Positions 44,138 to 54,935 of a DNA stretch of 64,000 nt are shown in pieces. Location of the stretch: positions 56,139,504 through 56,203,503 of the forward strand of contig NC_087063.1 in NCBI RefSeq assembly GCF_963678635.1, in the 5' to 3' direction. A program made the translations under genes and the position numbers. The notes beneath the pieces are model-generated. The model made no database searches. It had not been told where the DNA came from and saw only the letters and a program-made list of their open reading frames with translations. Position 1 is the stretch's first letter. The number at the start of each line of letters is the position of its first letter. Source of the DNA: Symsagittifera roscoffensis. Its lineage: Eukaryota; Xenacoelomorpha; Acoela; Convolutidae.

Positions 44138-45498
44138 CAAGGTGTGATGACACTCAGGCGGGACACTCAAGGGATGCAACGGCAATGGCCACAGCCTTTG
44201 AACCCCTAAACAGATCTTTGGAGACATTCCTTACAAGGTTATCCTGAACCAATGAACGCAGTGAGAAGTCCAGAAGAGTCTTTAAGAAACCAAGATGCTA
44301 TAAAGACGAATCTGATGGCTGTATTGATACCTGGATAGAGGTAATGAAACTGCATTTCGAGGAAGAGGACTTGTCGGAGAGACAGGAATGCAATGCGCTC
44401 ACCAGTAATTTGGAAGGGACAGCCCTGAACTGTGTCATGGCCAAGAAGCAATATCAGCGTGAAACAGCTGAGAAAATCTTCGAAATCTTGTTAAACCGTT
44501 TCGGATCAGGGGTGCAGGGGCACCAAGCGATGATGCACTTCGAGAAACGGAGGCAACGAGATGATGAAACAATAGACAAGTTTCTCGATGACTTGGAAAT
44601 GCTGAGAAGACGCAGCCAACCGGTCGAGTCAAACCGAAGGATGAACCTGGCAGTAGCCTCAAAATTCATAGATGGTGTGAAGAATGATGAACTTCGGACA
44701 ATGCTGGCAACGCATTACACACCACTATCAACCAATGCGCCATCACCAGAAGAGTTGAGGCTCAAGTCAAAAGAATATCTTTTGTTGAAACCTCCTTCGA
44801 GATCTGGTTACTATAAGAACAATTATGGCAATTTTAACAATGGGTCAGCAAACCAAGGGAACAATTGGTACAAACCAAGGGATGATATGGACAAGAGACG
44901 CTCTTGTGCCAATTGCAGTTCAACGGACCATCATGTGTCAGCATGCCCAACTTACAAACAAGGCATGAAAGCAATAGGCTTTAGCCTCGAAGACGAAGAT
45001 GCGTCAGAATTGGACCATGAGGATTTCATGAGGGGAGTAATTGCAAAATTCGGCCCGAGGTGTTTCTTTTGCAACTTGGAAGGTCATTTTAAATCAGATT
45101 GTCCGCAATTCTGGGATGCAGTGGCAGACATCAAGCATCCAAGGCATGAAGAAGCTTTGTCAGGAGTGAAAGCCAGCAAGGCTCGCCTGTTGAGTGAAGC
45201 GGAGGCACGCATAAAAGATAAACCTCAAGAGTTGGCGGCAAAGAAAATGCAAGCGGTAACAGAAGAGACACGTGAACCGGAACCATCAACTGCGGCCGAT
45301 GACTTCAAGATTGATTATAGGGCAGCCGCGAGGGATGCTCTAAATAGAGTGCAGCAGGAACTGGTGACGAAAGAGATCGAACAAAAAGTGAAACTCGAAC
45401 TGGAGAATGAGAAACTACAGGAGCAACTGAATACCTTCGAAGCAACGGAGGTCCAGGAGACTAAAGCACCAAGCAGTTTGAGCATGAAATTAATGTGA
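44044..45498 (+). pseudogene. gag: Gag C-terminal part: capsid-like domain and two zinc knuckles
   Basis: One frame from 44044, interrupted by TGA at 44245 and then open to TGA 45496. Residues after CYKDESDGCIDTWIEVMKLH match the retrotransposon gag (capsid) domain, including LTSNLEGTALNCVMAKK. Two CCHC zinc knuckles with C-x2-C-x4-H-x4-C spacing lie at 44905-44946 (CANCSSTDHHVSAC) and 45061-45102 (CFFCNLEGHFKSDC). A charged coiled-coil tail follows. It ends overlapping pol in the -1 frame; the shared open window is only about 34 nt (45465-45498), and I see no standard slippery heptamer in it. Confidence 0.8.
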
Positions 45499-47150
45499 TC
45501 TCCGGTCAGAGGTTCGGCGTGGTGCCACAAGGAAGCAAGATACAGTCGGTAATTTCAGTGGCTGGACACCAGGTAATCAGAAATCTGAGTGAACCATCCG
45601 AGTTCACTTTGATGCATTTGGACACATATGCAGATTATCTGAGGCAGATGGAGCCACGCACTGAGTCGAGAGCTGTGCGAGCACTACTAACAACGGGTGG
45701 CCCTCGCATGAAGAAACTTCATGGACACTACCTGCAGGTCTATGGGCCGTATCAAGTGATGCTGAACGTGGATGGAATCAGTATCTACACCAGGACTTAT
45801 GTAACAATAGATGATGACCAAATGGGGCAGATCAATTTGCGTGAGGAGGAACTCAAGGTCCGCAGGATAGGCCACGACGCCATGATGGAAAAAGATGCAG
45901 TACACATTGGGTATGAAGCAGATGTGACCGCACATCTGCTCGACACCAACGGAACAAAAATCGGAGTCGCAAGGCTTCTGGACACAGGAGCGGTAGTGAG
46001 TGTGATGCCGATAAAAACTTGGGAAAGAATGGGCTTCACGAGGGAAGATCTAATTCCAACGAATCTCCGACTGGCCGCCGCCAATCGAAGAGCCATTTAC
46101 GTAGCCGGAAGAACACCAATAACGGTCCTCCACATGGGAGGAAGGGATCTTTGGATGAGCTTCCTGGTGGTAGAGAATTTGGACGACGCCGACCAATTCA
46201 TCTTGGGCGGAGATTTTGTCAGGAATTTTGACGTGATGATTGACTTGAACAACGGTATAATAAGTATTAGGAACCCGGATCGGAAGTATGTTAAGAAACT
46301 AATTAATAGGATAATAACAGACGAAAACAAGGTACCAATTTTTTTAGAGAGAAAAGTAAAACTACAGCCAGGACAAGCTGTGGTGGCAATTTTTAGAAGG
46401 AGGAATTTGAATTCGAAAAGTTATAGTATACAGGTTTGCTTAGTACCGAATCCAAATAGTCAGAGTTCGGTGATTTTAGGCCGGAGCTTCTCGGTAACGC
46501 GAAACGGACTGTGCGTCAGTGTGTTATTGAACACACTGGACACCACGGTTTCAATCCAGCGTGGAAAGAAGCTTGGCTACGCTTTGCCGATGAGGACCGA
46601 CTATGAGGAGACACAAAACTTGAAGAAACTTAGTGTGAAAGACTGTCCTTATCATGCCAAAAAAGATAAAATTTTGAAGAGGATTAATGAATTAAAATCT
46701 ATTCATAAATTGTTTTCAATGAAATCCGAAACGGACGACGGCTTATCAAGCTGCTCGAATTTTCCGGAACGCCCCTCGTCATATGAACTAGAATCTGACA
46801 AACCGGTTTTGCCAGAGATAGAACATTTAAAAGGAAAATTAAGTGAGGGAGATTTCGAAAAATTGCGGGACCTCCTAAATCGGAACGCAGATGTATTTTC
46901 AAAATATAAGGCGGATATTGGTTGCTGTAATTTCGTCGAACACGAAATCGAACTTGAAGAGGGCGCCGTTCCCCATAGGGAAGGCGCAAGACGAATGACG
47001 CCACACAAATCGGAAGCGTGCCGAGCGGAAATAGAAATGTTGCTTGAATACGACATGATAGAACCCTCGAAATCGCCATGGGCTTGCGGGGTAGTAATGG
47101 CGAAAAAGGAAGGGGGCAGCTTAGATTTTGTTGCGACTTTCGTTACTTGA
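45495..47150 (+). pseudogene. pol: Pol N-terminal part: aspartic protease and start of RT
   Basis: 551-codon frame beginning in the gag overlap. The retroviral-type aspartic protease is marked by ARLLDTGAVVSVMPIKTW (catalytic Asp at 45981) and, downstream, FILGGDFVRNFDV in the flap/ILG region. A linker follows, then the RT N-terminal region from about 46950 (MTPHKSEACRAEIEMLLEYD, SPWACGVVMAKK). The frame is lost at about 47115 in the aaaaaggaaggggg stretch, a likely one-base indel in the homopolymer. It would process Gag-Pol and begin RT. Confidence 0.85.
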
Positions 47151-47404
47151 ACGCGGTAACGATAAAAGATGCGTACCCGATACCGCGAATAGACGAGAGC
47201 CTCTCTAAGCTTGGTGATGCCAAGTTCTACACCACATTGGACTTGGGTTCTGCATTCTGGCAGGTCCCTCTGCGGAAGAAGGATAGAGAGAAAACGGGAT
47301 TCGCGTGCGAATTGGGATTGTACCAGTGGAAGAGGATGCCCTTCGGCTTGTGCAATGCAACGGCCACTTTTCAAAGACTGATTCGAAGTACGGGAATCTC
47401 GTGA
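47078..47404 (+). pseudogene. pol: RT fingers/palm segment in a shifted frame
   Basis: Continues RT with FCCDFRYLNAVTIKDAYPIP, RIDESLSKLGDAKFYTTLDL (first catalytic Asp in TLDLGSAFWQ), then GFACELGLYQWKRMPFGLCN and ATATFQRLI. These are RT motifs 1-4 of Ty3/gypsy polymerases. Just after FQRLI about eight codons plus a frame-breaking remainder are missing, compared with the fragment at 28.3 kb. Confidence 0.85.
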
Positions 47405-48858
47405 TGTGTTACGTGGATGACGTAGTCATAGCGACACCGACCCTGGAAGACCACATTGATAGGCTCGATGAGGTCTTTGGATGCATGAAAAGAGCAGGAT
47501 TGAAGTGCAAACCATCGAAATGTGAAATCCTTAAGGATTCGATAAAGTACCTGGGAAGAATGGTGGACAGGCATGGTGTGAGGCCGGACCCGGAAGCAGT
47601 GGAAGCAGTGTTGACACGGAAAGCTCCCAGAACGGACACACAGCTCCTGAGCTTCCTAGGGTTTGCCAATTACTACCGGGAATTCATAAAAGGATATGCG
47701 GACAAGGTGTATCCGATGCAGAAGCTGATGCCCAACAAGAGGAAAAAGTTCGAATGGAACGATGAGGCACAGGTTGCCTTCGAGAACATAAAGCGGGAAC
47801 TGTGCGAAGCGCCAGTGCTAGGCATGCCTACAGCAAAGGGCATGTATGTTCTTGACACAGACGCATCGGTAGTAGCCATCTCAGTAATATTGCATCAAGA
47901 GCAAGAATGGAACGGAAGAACGGTTCTCGGTCCCATTGCATACAGCAGCAAGGTCTTGAGTGACACAGAGATGAAATATGGCGCACCAAAAGCAGAAATG
48001 TTTGCAGTAGTCACTTTCGTGGAAAAGTACCGTGCATACTTGGGGAGCGCTCCCTTCAAGTTACGCGTGGACAACAGAGCGTTTTTCTGGTTGAAGACAT
48101 ACTCGATGGATCAGAGTTATATTGGTAGATAGATAATAAGATTGGATGGCTACCATATGATAATCGAACATAGGATGCGTGATAAACACCAGAATGCTGA
48201 CAGCCTCAGCAAGAAAACTGAGTTCTATGAAAGATTGGAGCAGAAGCAGGCCAATCAGGCGGAAATAAAGGAGGGATTCTCGTTTCTGGACAAAGAAACT
48301 TATGAAGCGCTTCCCTTAACGAGATGGTTGGATAAGTCTGGACATCCAATTCCAGGGCATCCTGAGTTACCTGTAAAGAAAGCAGCCGAGATAAAGATCC
48401 TATCCAAGGAGGACCCGGTCCCCTTGGATCTGTTGCTGCGCTCGAATCTGGTCCAGCAAGAACTCTCTCGCATGATCATAAACAGCTACTCATTATTGGA
48501 TAAAACGGTGCAGGTCACACCGCAAGTGATGCGGATGCTGGGTGGATTGTTAGAAAGAGAAGTGACCAGAGATGACCCCGAGTGGACAGCAGCAGTGGCA
48601 TCGCTAACAGTCAGTGAGAAGGTGAAGATCATGCCGTCCAGACGACAGCACGCAGAGAACGAGAGGGATTGTAGGACAAAAGTTCAGCAACTAGTATCCT
48701 CAATACCCCACGAGATTTTAACCAGTACTTCTTACGGACAGAAAGAACAGGGGAGCAGCAAGCGAAAGAAAACCGTCACCTTTGTGGACCAGGATAAGGA
48801 AGGTGAAAAGGTAGAACCAAAATCTGCTGCAAGACTATTTGTCCGGGGAGACGAATGA
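47305..48858 (+). pseudogene. pol: RT palm, connection, RNase H and linker
   Basis: YGNLVMCYVDDVVIATPT carries the YVDD active site (47410-47421). RT thumb motifs follow (SIKYLGRMVDRHGVRPDPEA, LLSFLGFANYYREFIKGYAD), then RNase H with its acidic residues in VLDTDASVVAISVIL, KAEMFAVVTF, LRVDNRAFFWLKT and NADSLSKK. A TAG at 48130 sits in the same frame where gypsy RNase H sequences usually have tryptophan (IGR-stop-IIRLDGYHM). It is therefore a nonsense change and not the real end. The frame goes on to 48858 through a polar linker. Confidence 0.85.
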
Positions 48859-49781
48859 TGAGAAGAACCAGCGATCACAAGATCAACACCCGGGACAAGA
48901 AAGACGAGAAAATTCTGAGTCTGAGATAGACGAGAAAATTCCTGATGAAAAACAGGACCTAGAGAACAAGGTTTTGTCCGGGGAGATCAGATGGATGCGA
49001 AGAAGGCACAGACATGATCTGGAGGAACATGCAGTCTCCAGCACAACCTCTTCAACGGATGACAATTCCCGAAACTCAGGAATGGACACCTATTCAGACA
49101 GGAACTCGAGCTCGGGGATCAGAACTATCCGAACTAGCGATCCACACACTACTAGTGGAAACTCGGGCAAGGGATCTGGACAGAGAGGTATACCAGGATC
49201 CTGACAGCGATCGCTACCTTATACCAAGCGAAAGAGTCTTTGACAACGCAGCGGATGATTTGGAGACAATAGCGGTATCGAAACGTTCGATAAGTCTGCT
49301 GCCGCAGAAAGAGGTAGTCAGGACTGATCTTCAGCCGTTTAAACAAGAAACACAGCCGTTGGCGAAGATTTGGTGCGTTAAGATGGAAGAAGACACACAC
49401 CAGCCCAACGAGCTGAATAGTCAGATGAGGGTCATGAAGACGTACTTAAAGGCGAGATACAAGGGATCTTCGGATCTTCTAAGGGCGCAAAGAAATGATC
49501 GCATGACAAGCAACCTGAAAAGGTGGATCGAGAATGGTTCTCCGTATAAAGGGGACCTCGAGGAAGATAGTTATCGCATCCTGAGACAGTACTTCATGCA
49601 GAAGGAAGGGAGGTTATATTTGAACAAGGAAGGGATTGTGGCTTGTAAAAGAGGAGAAGAAGACAGAGTCCTATACAAGTATAACGCGATATACTGCAAC
49701 TCTATCAGATATAACTTTTATTCAGGTCGCATGATCAGATGGGCCATCAGGGGATCGATAAAGTATATCAGAGGATCCTGA
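48839..49781 (+). pseudogene. pol: Pol linker between RNase H and integrase, two shifted frames
   Basis: Frames 48839-49204 (charged, low-complexity) and 49014-49781 overlap; the second carries the sequence onward. It contains MTSNLKRWIENGSPYKGDLE and EEDRVLYKYNAI before the integrase zinc-binding region, an arrangement usual for the pre-integrase segment. The first zinc-binding histidine region is disrupted by the frameshift at about 49730. Confidence 0.65.
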
Positions 49782-50647
49782 AGCGCTTTGAGTGGCCTGG
49801 AATGAAAAAGGCATGTGAGAAGTGGGTAACAGCATGGCTGTCATACCAACAGGTCAAGGATCCAAGGAAGTTGGGATTTCCATTACAATCGATCGAGTCG
49901 TCTGAATTCAATGAGGTGGTGCAGATAGATCACCAGAAGATATGCATGACAGACAGTGGTTATAATCAGGTGTTGGTCATGATAGATCATTTTACAAAGT
50001 ATGCAGAGGCCGTGCCCTGCATAACTGCCTCGGCGGAAGAGACATGCGACCACCTGATCAATACGTGGATAGCAAGACATGGTTGTCCGATGACGTTTCA
50101 ATCGGATAATGGAACAGCTTTCGTAGGAGAGCTCACGAAAGAGCTTATGAGACGCTCACAGGTCGCTCAGGCTCACTCCACGACATACCACCCTCAGACG
50201 AATGTCTTAGTGGAAATACAGAATAGGACGTTAGTGTCGATGCTGAGAGTATATTGTTCCAGGTACATGACCGATTGGGACAGATACCTTCCACAGTTGA
50301 TGGGAGCATATAACAGCACGCAACACTCCACCACCGGAGTCAGTCCACACATGATGCTAACTGGACACGAGAAGTCTTTACCCTTAACCTTCTTCTACCC
50401 AGAGTATGAGGGAAAGAAAACGTCTCCACAGGTCTACGTGAGGGATGTGATCAGACGCCAACAGGAGTTGAACGATTTGTGTAGACGAAATACTCAGCAA
50501 GCACAGGCAAGGCAGAGGAAAAGATTCGACAAGAAAGCAGCTGGTGCAAAAACTTACTCGGTGGGAGACTACCTATGGGTATTTCAGAACGTTATACCAC
50601 TGAAGGGGACGAAAAAGCTCCTAAAAAGTGGAGGGGACCCTTCATGA
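49739..50647 (+). pseudogene. pol: Integrase: zinc-binding remnant and DDE core
   Basis: GHQGIDKVYQRILKRFEWPG begins the zinc-binding domain. The two cysteines expected in C-x2-C are replaced (WVTAWLSYQQVK), so the HHCC site is lost. The catalytic core is complete: Asp at 49928 (VQIDHQ), Asp at 50105 (QSDNGTAF) and Glu at 50213 (VEIQNRTL) with 35 residues between the last two, i.e. D,D-35-E. It joins cDNA to the host chromosome. The frame is lost near 50620 in an A-rich run. Confidence 0.85.
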
Positions 50648-50799
50648 TTACAGAGGTGCATCAGGAGGGACGCTTTTATAGACTGAGTACTGGCCGAGCC
50701 GCCCACTACGAGAACATCAAGCCACACAATCCATCGACAGATGTGTATACCTGCAGATATGGAAGAAGGGGATTATCTAATGATGGATCCTGCTTGTGA
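50575..50799 (+). pseudogene. pol: Integrase C-terminal GPY/F module
   Basis: KKWRGPFMITEVHQEGRFYR and LSTGRAAHYENIKPH match the GPY/F domain found at the C-terminus of many Ty3/gypsy and retroviral integrases. It is in a frame shifted from the DDE core by the indel near 50620. The ORF at 50741 begins within it. Confidence 0.8.
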
Positions 50800-52078
50800 G
50801 GTCAACGAGAAGGGCACCAGGGAGAAGAACGATGGAAACGAAGTCGTGGAGGAAGGAACGGATACACCGCTGGACCTGGATCCAAACGAGGAGATCGAAG
50901 CGGACGATGAAACCTTACCCTACGCAGAGGAAGGTTGGCAGGATCCCAAACAGATAGAGGTTCCCAAGAACTTGGAACCGGATCTTCCGTTCACGATACA
51001 GACTCGTCAGAAGGACGGGACAAGACCAAGAAAGAAATTCAATCCTTACGGTGACGACTTTGTAGTGGATAGTATAGATCTGAAGAAGATAGTGGAGGAA
51101 GTAGTGGGTTTAGAGGAAATAACTGTGTCACAAGACATTGACATAGTCGATGATCACGATGATGAGTGGGTCGACGACCGGTCGAAAACCGAGGTAGAAT
51201 TCGACGACGAGCAACAGCAGTCATATGAACAAGACTTGACGAACCTGCTGGTCTTAGAGTGGCTGAACGAAATGACCTCGGACCCTGAGGAGACTAGCGT
51301 CACGATTCACGACGTAGATCGTGAAAGCATGAAATACATCAAGACCGAACGAGATGATCCTTCCTGGGCTGCCCAGGAAGGACGACTACTCATTCCAGCT
51401 TCTAACCTCGACTTGATACCCGGTATGCGATCGACGGGGACGTCGATGGATATTTTTGTCCGGGGAGTGGGGGCAGGACTTACCCACACTGAAAACTTGA
51501 TAATAAAAAAATTAAGAGTAGCAAGAGAAACAGGAGACTTAGAAGCAGAAACAGGCGAAGAACCTAAGAAACCTGACATAGGGAGGGTAGTTGAGTCATA
51601 TTTTAACTTACCAAATGAATATTCAAGCAACATAATACTAACAGACAGTGATTTCATACTCTCAAATAGAACATGTGCGATAGCAATCACAGCAGACATG
51701 AGTTTTAGGACAGCGTTAGAGGCAGATTTTAAGAGGGAATACAAAAACGTGGAATTCCTTTGGAAGCAAAGACCAGGGATAGGGGGCGTAGCAGCCTTAC
51801 CTCCGGCGGCGTCACAGATACCGGGATAATACCTATGCTTCTTGGTGACGAGGGCGACGGAGAAGCAGCACGTGGACCCAGAGAACCTAGTCTTGTCCTT
51901 GACGAGGCTGAGGGACTTCCTCGTGGAAATGGACGTGAAGGAGCTCTCGCTTCCAGTGTACGATCCAAACAGAGGACGACTGCATCCTCGGGAATTGTAC
52001 GCGCTTGTACACGTGATATTCTCTGATACTAATATACAAGTATATTTACATAAGAAATATTACTTAAGTACAGGCTGA
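50741..52078 (+). pseudogene. Acidic protein following integrase, one frameshift
   Basis: Frame 50741-51829 (362 codons), continued by 51842-52078 after a shift near 51800. The N-terminal 200 residues are very acidic (DDETLPYAEEGWQDPKQIEV, later IDIVDDHDDEWVDDR) with a basic patch RPRKKFNPYGDDFVVD. The second half looks folded (VRGVGAGLTHTENLIIKKLR, ESYFNLPNEYSSNIILTDSD). The tail has LTRLRDFLVEMDVKELSLPV and ELYALVHVIF. It may be the C-terminal end of the Pol polyprotein; no known domain. Codons from about 51480 to 51720 are visibly more A-rich than the neighbours. Confidence 0.55.
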
Positions 52079-52476
52079 GTGACGTGCGAGAGGGTGTTAG
52101 GCTAAAGACTAAGTTGTATGTAATGTGAGATATGTGTGCTATGTTATGTTATGTGTTATGTTATTAAGATCGTGGGTAAGAAGGGGTTAGTGACCATGAA
52201 CAACTGAATGACGATCTTAGGAATAGATCCAAAGTTTGGACTGTCCAATCTTAGGTCGAATTCCAAAATTTTAGAGACCGATTGATTTTAATAAATTTTA
52301 GGATAAATATCTTTTTATCTGAACTGTTTTTAAATAAATTTTAACGATATCTGTTAAGGTGAAACTGACAAGTGTGATACTCGTGACTTTCTTTCTAGAT
52401 CCTGATTGATCATTTAATTACTCACTTGAGTAAAACATTGAAATCGAATCAAATCAAATCGAACTTGAAGAACAGT
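52079..52476 (+). promoter_or_regulatory. Inter-ORF region with a splice-acceptor-like site
   Basis: About 400 bp without coding potential separate the Pol part from the accessory ORFs. actttctttctag ends at 52398, a good nematode-type 3' splice site 79 bp before the ATG at 52477. This fits a spliced subgenomic mRNA for the accessory ORFs, as for env in retroviruses. An atgttatgttatg microrepeat occurs at about 52139-52164. Confidence 0.4.
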
Positions 52477-54349
52477 ATGGATAATTTCAACCTGGATGAA
52501 TTGATGGACCTGGCAGAGGCATATGTAGGACCGATGATAGATGCGATCTATCGTCGGCTGATCAATCGAGACTTCGCTCTGGAGGACCCAGAGGCAGTCA
52601 TGTTGCTGACCGCCCTGATCAACATCTTGGGGCATGACAACCGTGGGGACCGCCCCACGGAAGTGCTGTTGATGGCAGCATATGGAGAGAGGGGATTACT
52701 AGACCGCCCGAACATGAGGGTGATGAGGTGGAGAAACGGGGCTCTCTCAGGGAGTGACTTGGCGAATGATCCTGGATTGGGAAGTTCTAGGACTTACCAA
52801 CCAGGTGAAATGCCTATGCCCTCCAAGCACAAACCTGGGCTGACGAGAATGCATCAGGAGATGAACAGCGAGGCTGCCTCGTCTGGTTCACCACTGAGAG
52901 CCTCTGTGCCACCAAAGAGGGCGAAAGTAGGACAGAAGGTTCAGACGAACCAAACCATGCAAGATCTGGATGGGATGAAGGATGAACTGGAAAAAGGAGC
53001 TAGACGAGATGACCAAAAGCATGCTCATGATGGAGGACGATCGGGACATGTAGAGAAGATTGTTCGAAGACTGCAACAAAAAGCAGGGTCAAGAAATTGA
53101 GCGCTTGAGGCAGGACTACAAAGAGTGATCGGAACAGATGGCGTTGACAACGGTCGTGGAGAAAGTGATACCTGTAAGGAATATTCCTCGTGGGCAGTCC
53201 CCGATGGAGCTCTTGACGCCTCGAGAAATGAGTCAAACAACGGAGACACGGTTCCCGACAGCGACAGATCGAGTGACAATCCCGGACCCTAGTGACACCT
53301 TGGGTGACCCCGTCGTGGAACAAACGGTGAGGAAGCTGATAGAGACAGCTGGACGACTGGTCGCCAACAAGAATGCGCCAGGTTCCGGGGTGACTGCACC
53401 CTATGGAACGATCGACGACACGGGCAGAGTACGACTCTCCCAGACCGTGATCAGACAGGGGATAAGTGACGTGACGCCACTCATGGGGAGCTCGAAGGCC
53501 CCAGAGAGAAGAATACAGAAGATGCAGGCGAAGAAAGTGTCTCGCGTAATAGACGTACAAAAGAACAATCAATTGAGATATAATTTCACAGGAGTTCCGG
53601 AGACGGATTCGAGAGCTTGCTTCAATCGAGCGACTTGGAGCCCGGCAGTAAACCTGCAGCAACCACCACTGGGGACATCACATCTCATACTGGGAGACAG
53701 CTTGGTCAGAGTACTATCGTATTTGAGGACCTCGTGGGTCACCACGGTGATGGCCTTTGGAGGCGCGACGATAGCCCACTTATATTGAATGGTGGAACTG
53801 ATGAATCCAGGAAGGATCCCCAATGTGATGATCCTGGTCGGGACGATTGACATCTCCAGATGTTCAGATGAGCAGGAAGCACTATGGGAATCAATGATGT
53901 TTACTACCATCTGGCAGAAATTCAATTGCGCGCTACTGACCGTTTGCACTGTGCCAATGAACACGAGGAGCTTGACAGCAGCAGGGAGAAGACACAACGA
54001 AGGAGTCGTCAGGTGGAATAACATCTTGAGGAATCTCGCAAGTCGCAATGCCGGAAGAATGATCCTCATGGACATCGAACATGAGTTGAGAGCTATGGAT
54101 CAGGCCAGATTGACCACGGACGGCATCCACTTCGATAGTATCGAAGGACAGGCTTGGTTGAATCGAGTCTTCCAAGAGCGGTTGGACGAATTAGAGGCGG
54201 AACTCTTTGACACAGGAGTGCTGAAGGAAAAAGGAACAGCGAGTGACGCGGTGATTACTACCTTTGTGCCTCCTAGCCTGGAAACACGCTTGGGGACGGT
54301 CCCAGCCGTCACGAATTATAGACAACAGAGCTCCAGCGAACCAGGTTAA
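52477..54349 (+). pseudogene. Accessory ORF A: coiled coil plus SGNH hydrolase domain (broken)
   Basis: Begins at ATG 52477 (MDNFNLDELMDLAEAYVGPM). The frame shifts near 53090. A TGA at 53126 and another at 53786 interrupt a frame otherwise open to 54349. A lysine/glutamate-rich helix lies around 53000-53120. The C-terminal half has SGNH-hydrolase blocks in order: LILGDSLVRV (nucleophile Ser at 53699), AFGGATI (Gly at 53759), VMILVGTID (block III, with Ile where Asn is usual) and DGIHFDS (Asp/His pair, His near 54128). The Ser-Asp-His triad is present; the oxyanion Asn is not. SGNH enzymes are esterases or lipases. CR1/L2-type LINE ORF1 proteins also join coiled coils to such esterases; I know of none established in gypsy elements. 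Confidence 0.65.
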
Positions 54350-54385
54350 AGGACAGACGTACAGGATCGATCGGGAGAGGCGCCG

Positions 54386-54935
54386 ATGAGGAGGACCATC
54401 CATCCTAGGAGAAGAATAGGACCTGTTAACCCAATCGAAGAGACAATCAGCACGTCTAGATCGGACACGAGATCGGAGACGACAAGTACCAGTCGAGAGG
54501 AGAGACGCCCGGGCAGAGGCTCGTTGATGTGGTCAAGACCCATACCGTCTCCCTGGCATGTATACAAAGACGAGCTAATGAAGCTGGATCTCCAGAGGGT
54601 AAGCTTCATCGAAGATGCAAGGAGGATGCTGAATGGAGCGACGCTATCCGTCAGCAGACTGTACTCGATAACCGGCGTAGACTGGTTGATAGCCGCAAGT
54701 ATAAATTTCAGCTCCACGACGGCCTTGAGATTTGCTGACCTAGAGGGACTGCCCTCTAACAACACAATGGGACAGTGAATGCGAGACCATTGCAAGATGT
54801 GAGGTTGAATCATGATGAGGGGAATCGTGAAGTGAGACCAGGAAGATTCCTGACGACGAGAGCGCCGATTGGACAACACGTGAAGATGTTCAGGCAGCTG
54901 ACGACACCCCCTGGTCATGTGAAGGAAAGAATATA
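54386..54935 (+). pseudogene. Accessory region: short basic segment in shifted frames
   Basis: Frame 54386-54778 (130 codons) is Arg/Ser/Thr-rich at first (SRSDTRSETTSTSREERRPG) and then ordered (LMKLDLQRVSFIEDARRMLN). A frame from about 54771 to TAA 54931 follows with REVRPGRFLTTRAPIGQHVK. The two are probably continuous parts of the next ORF, separated by an indel near 54775. No domain is recognised. Confidence 0.45.

Noticed and set aside
45465-45498. Programmed -1 frameshift between gag and pol
   Set aside because: Frame relation and overlap fit, but no X-XXY-YYZ slippery heptamer is present in the 34-nt window, and the copy has many indels elsewhere.
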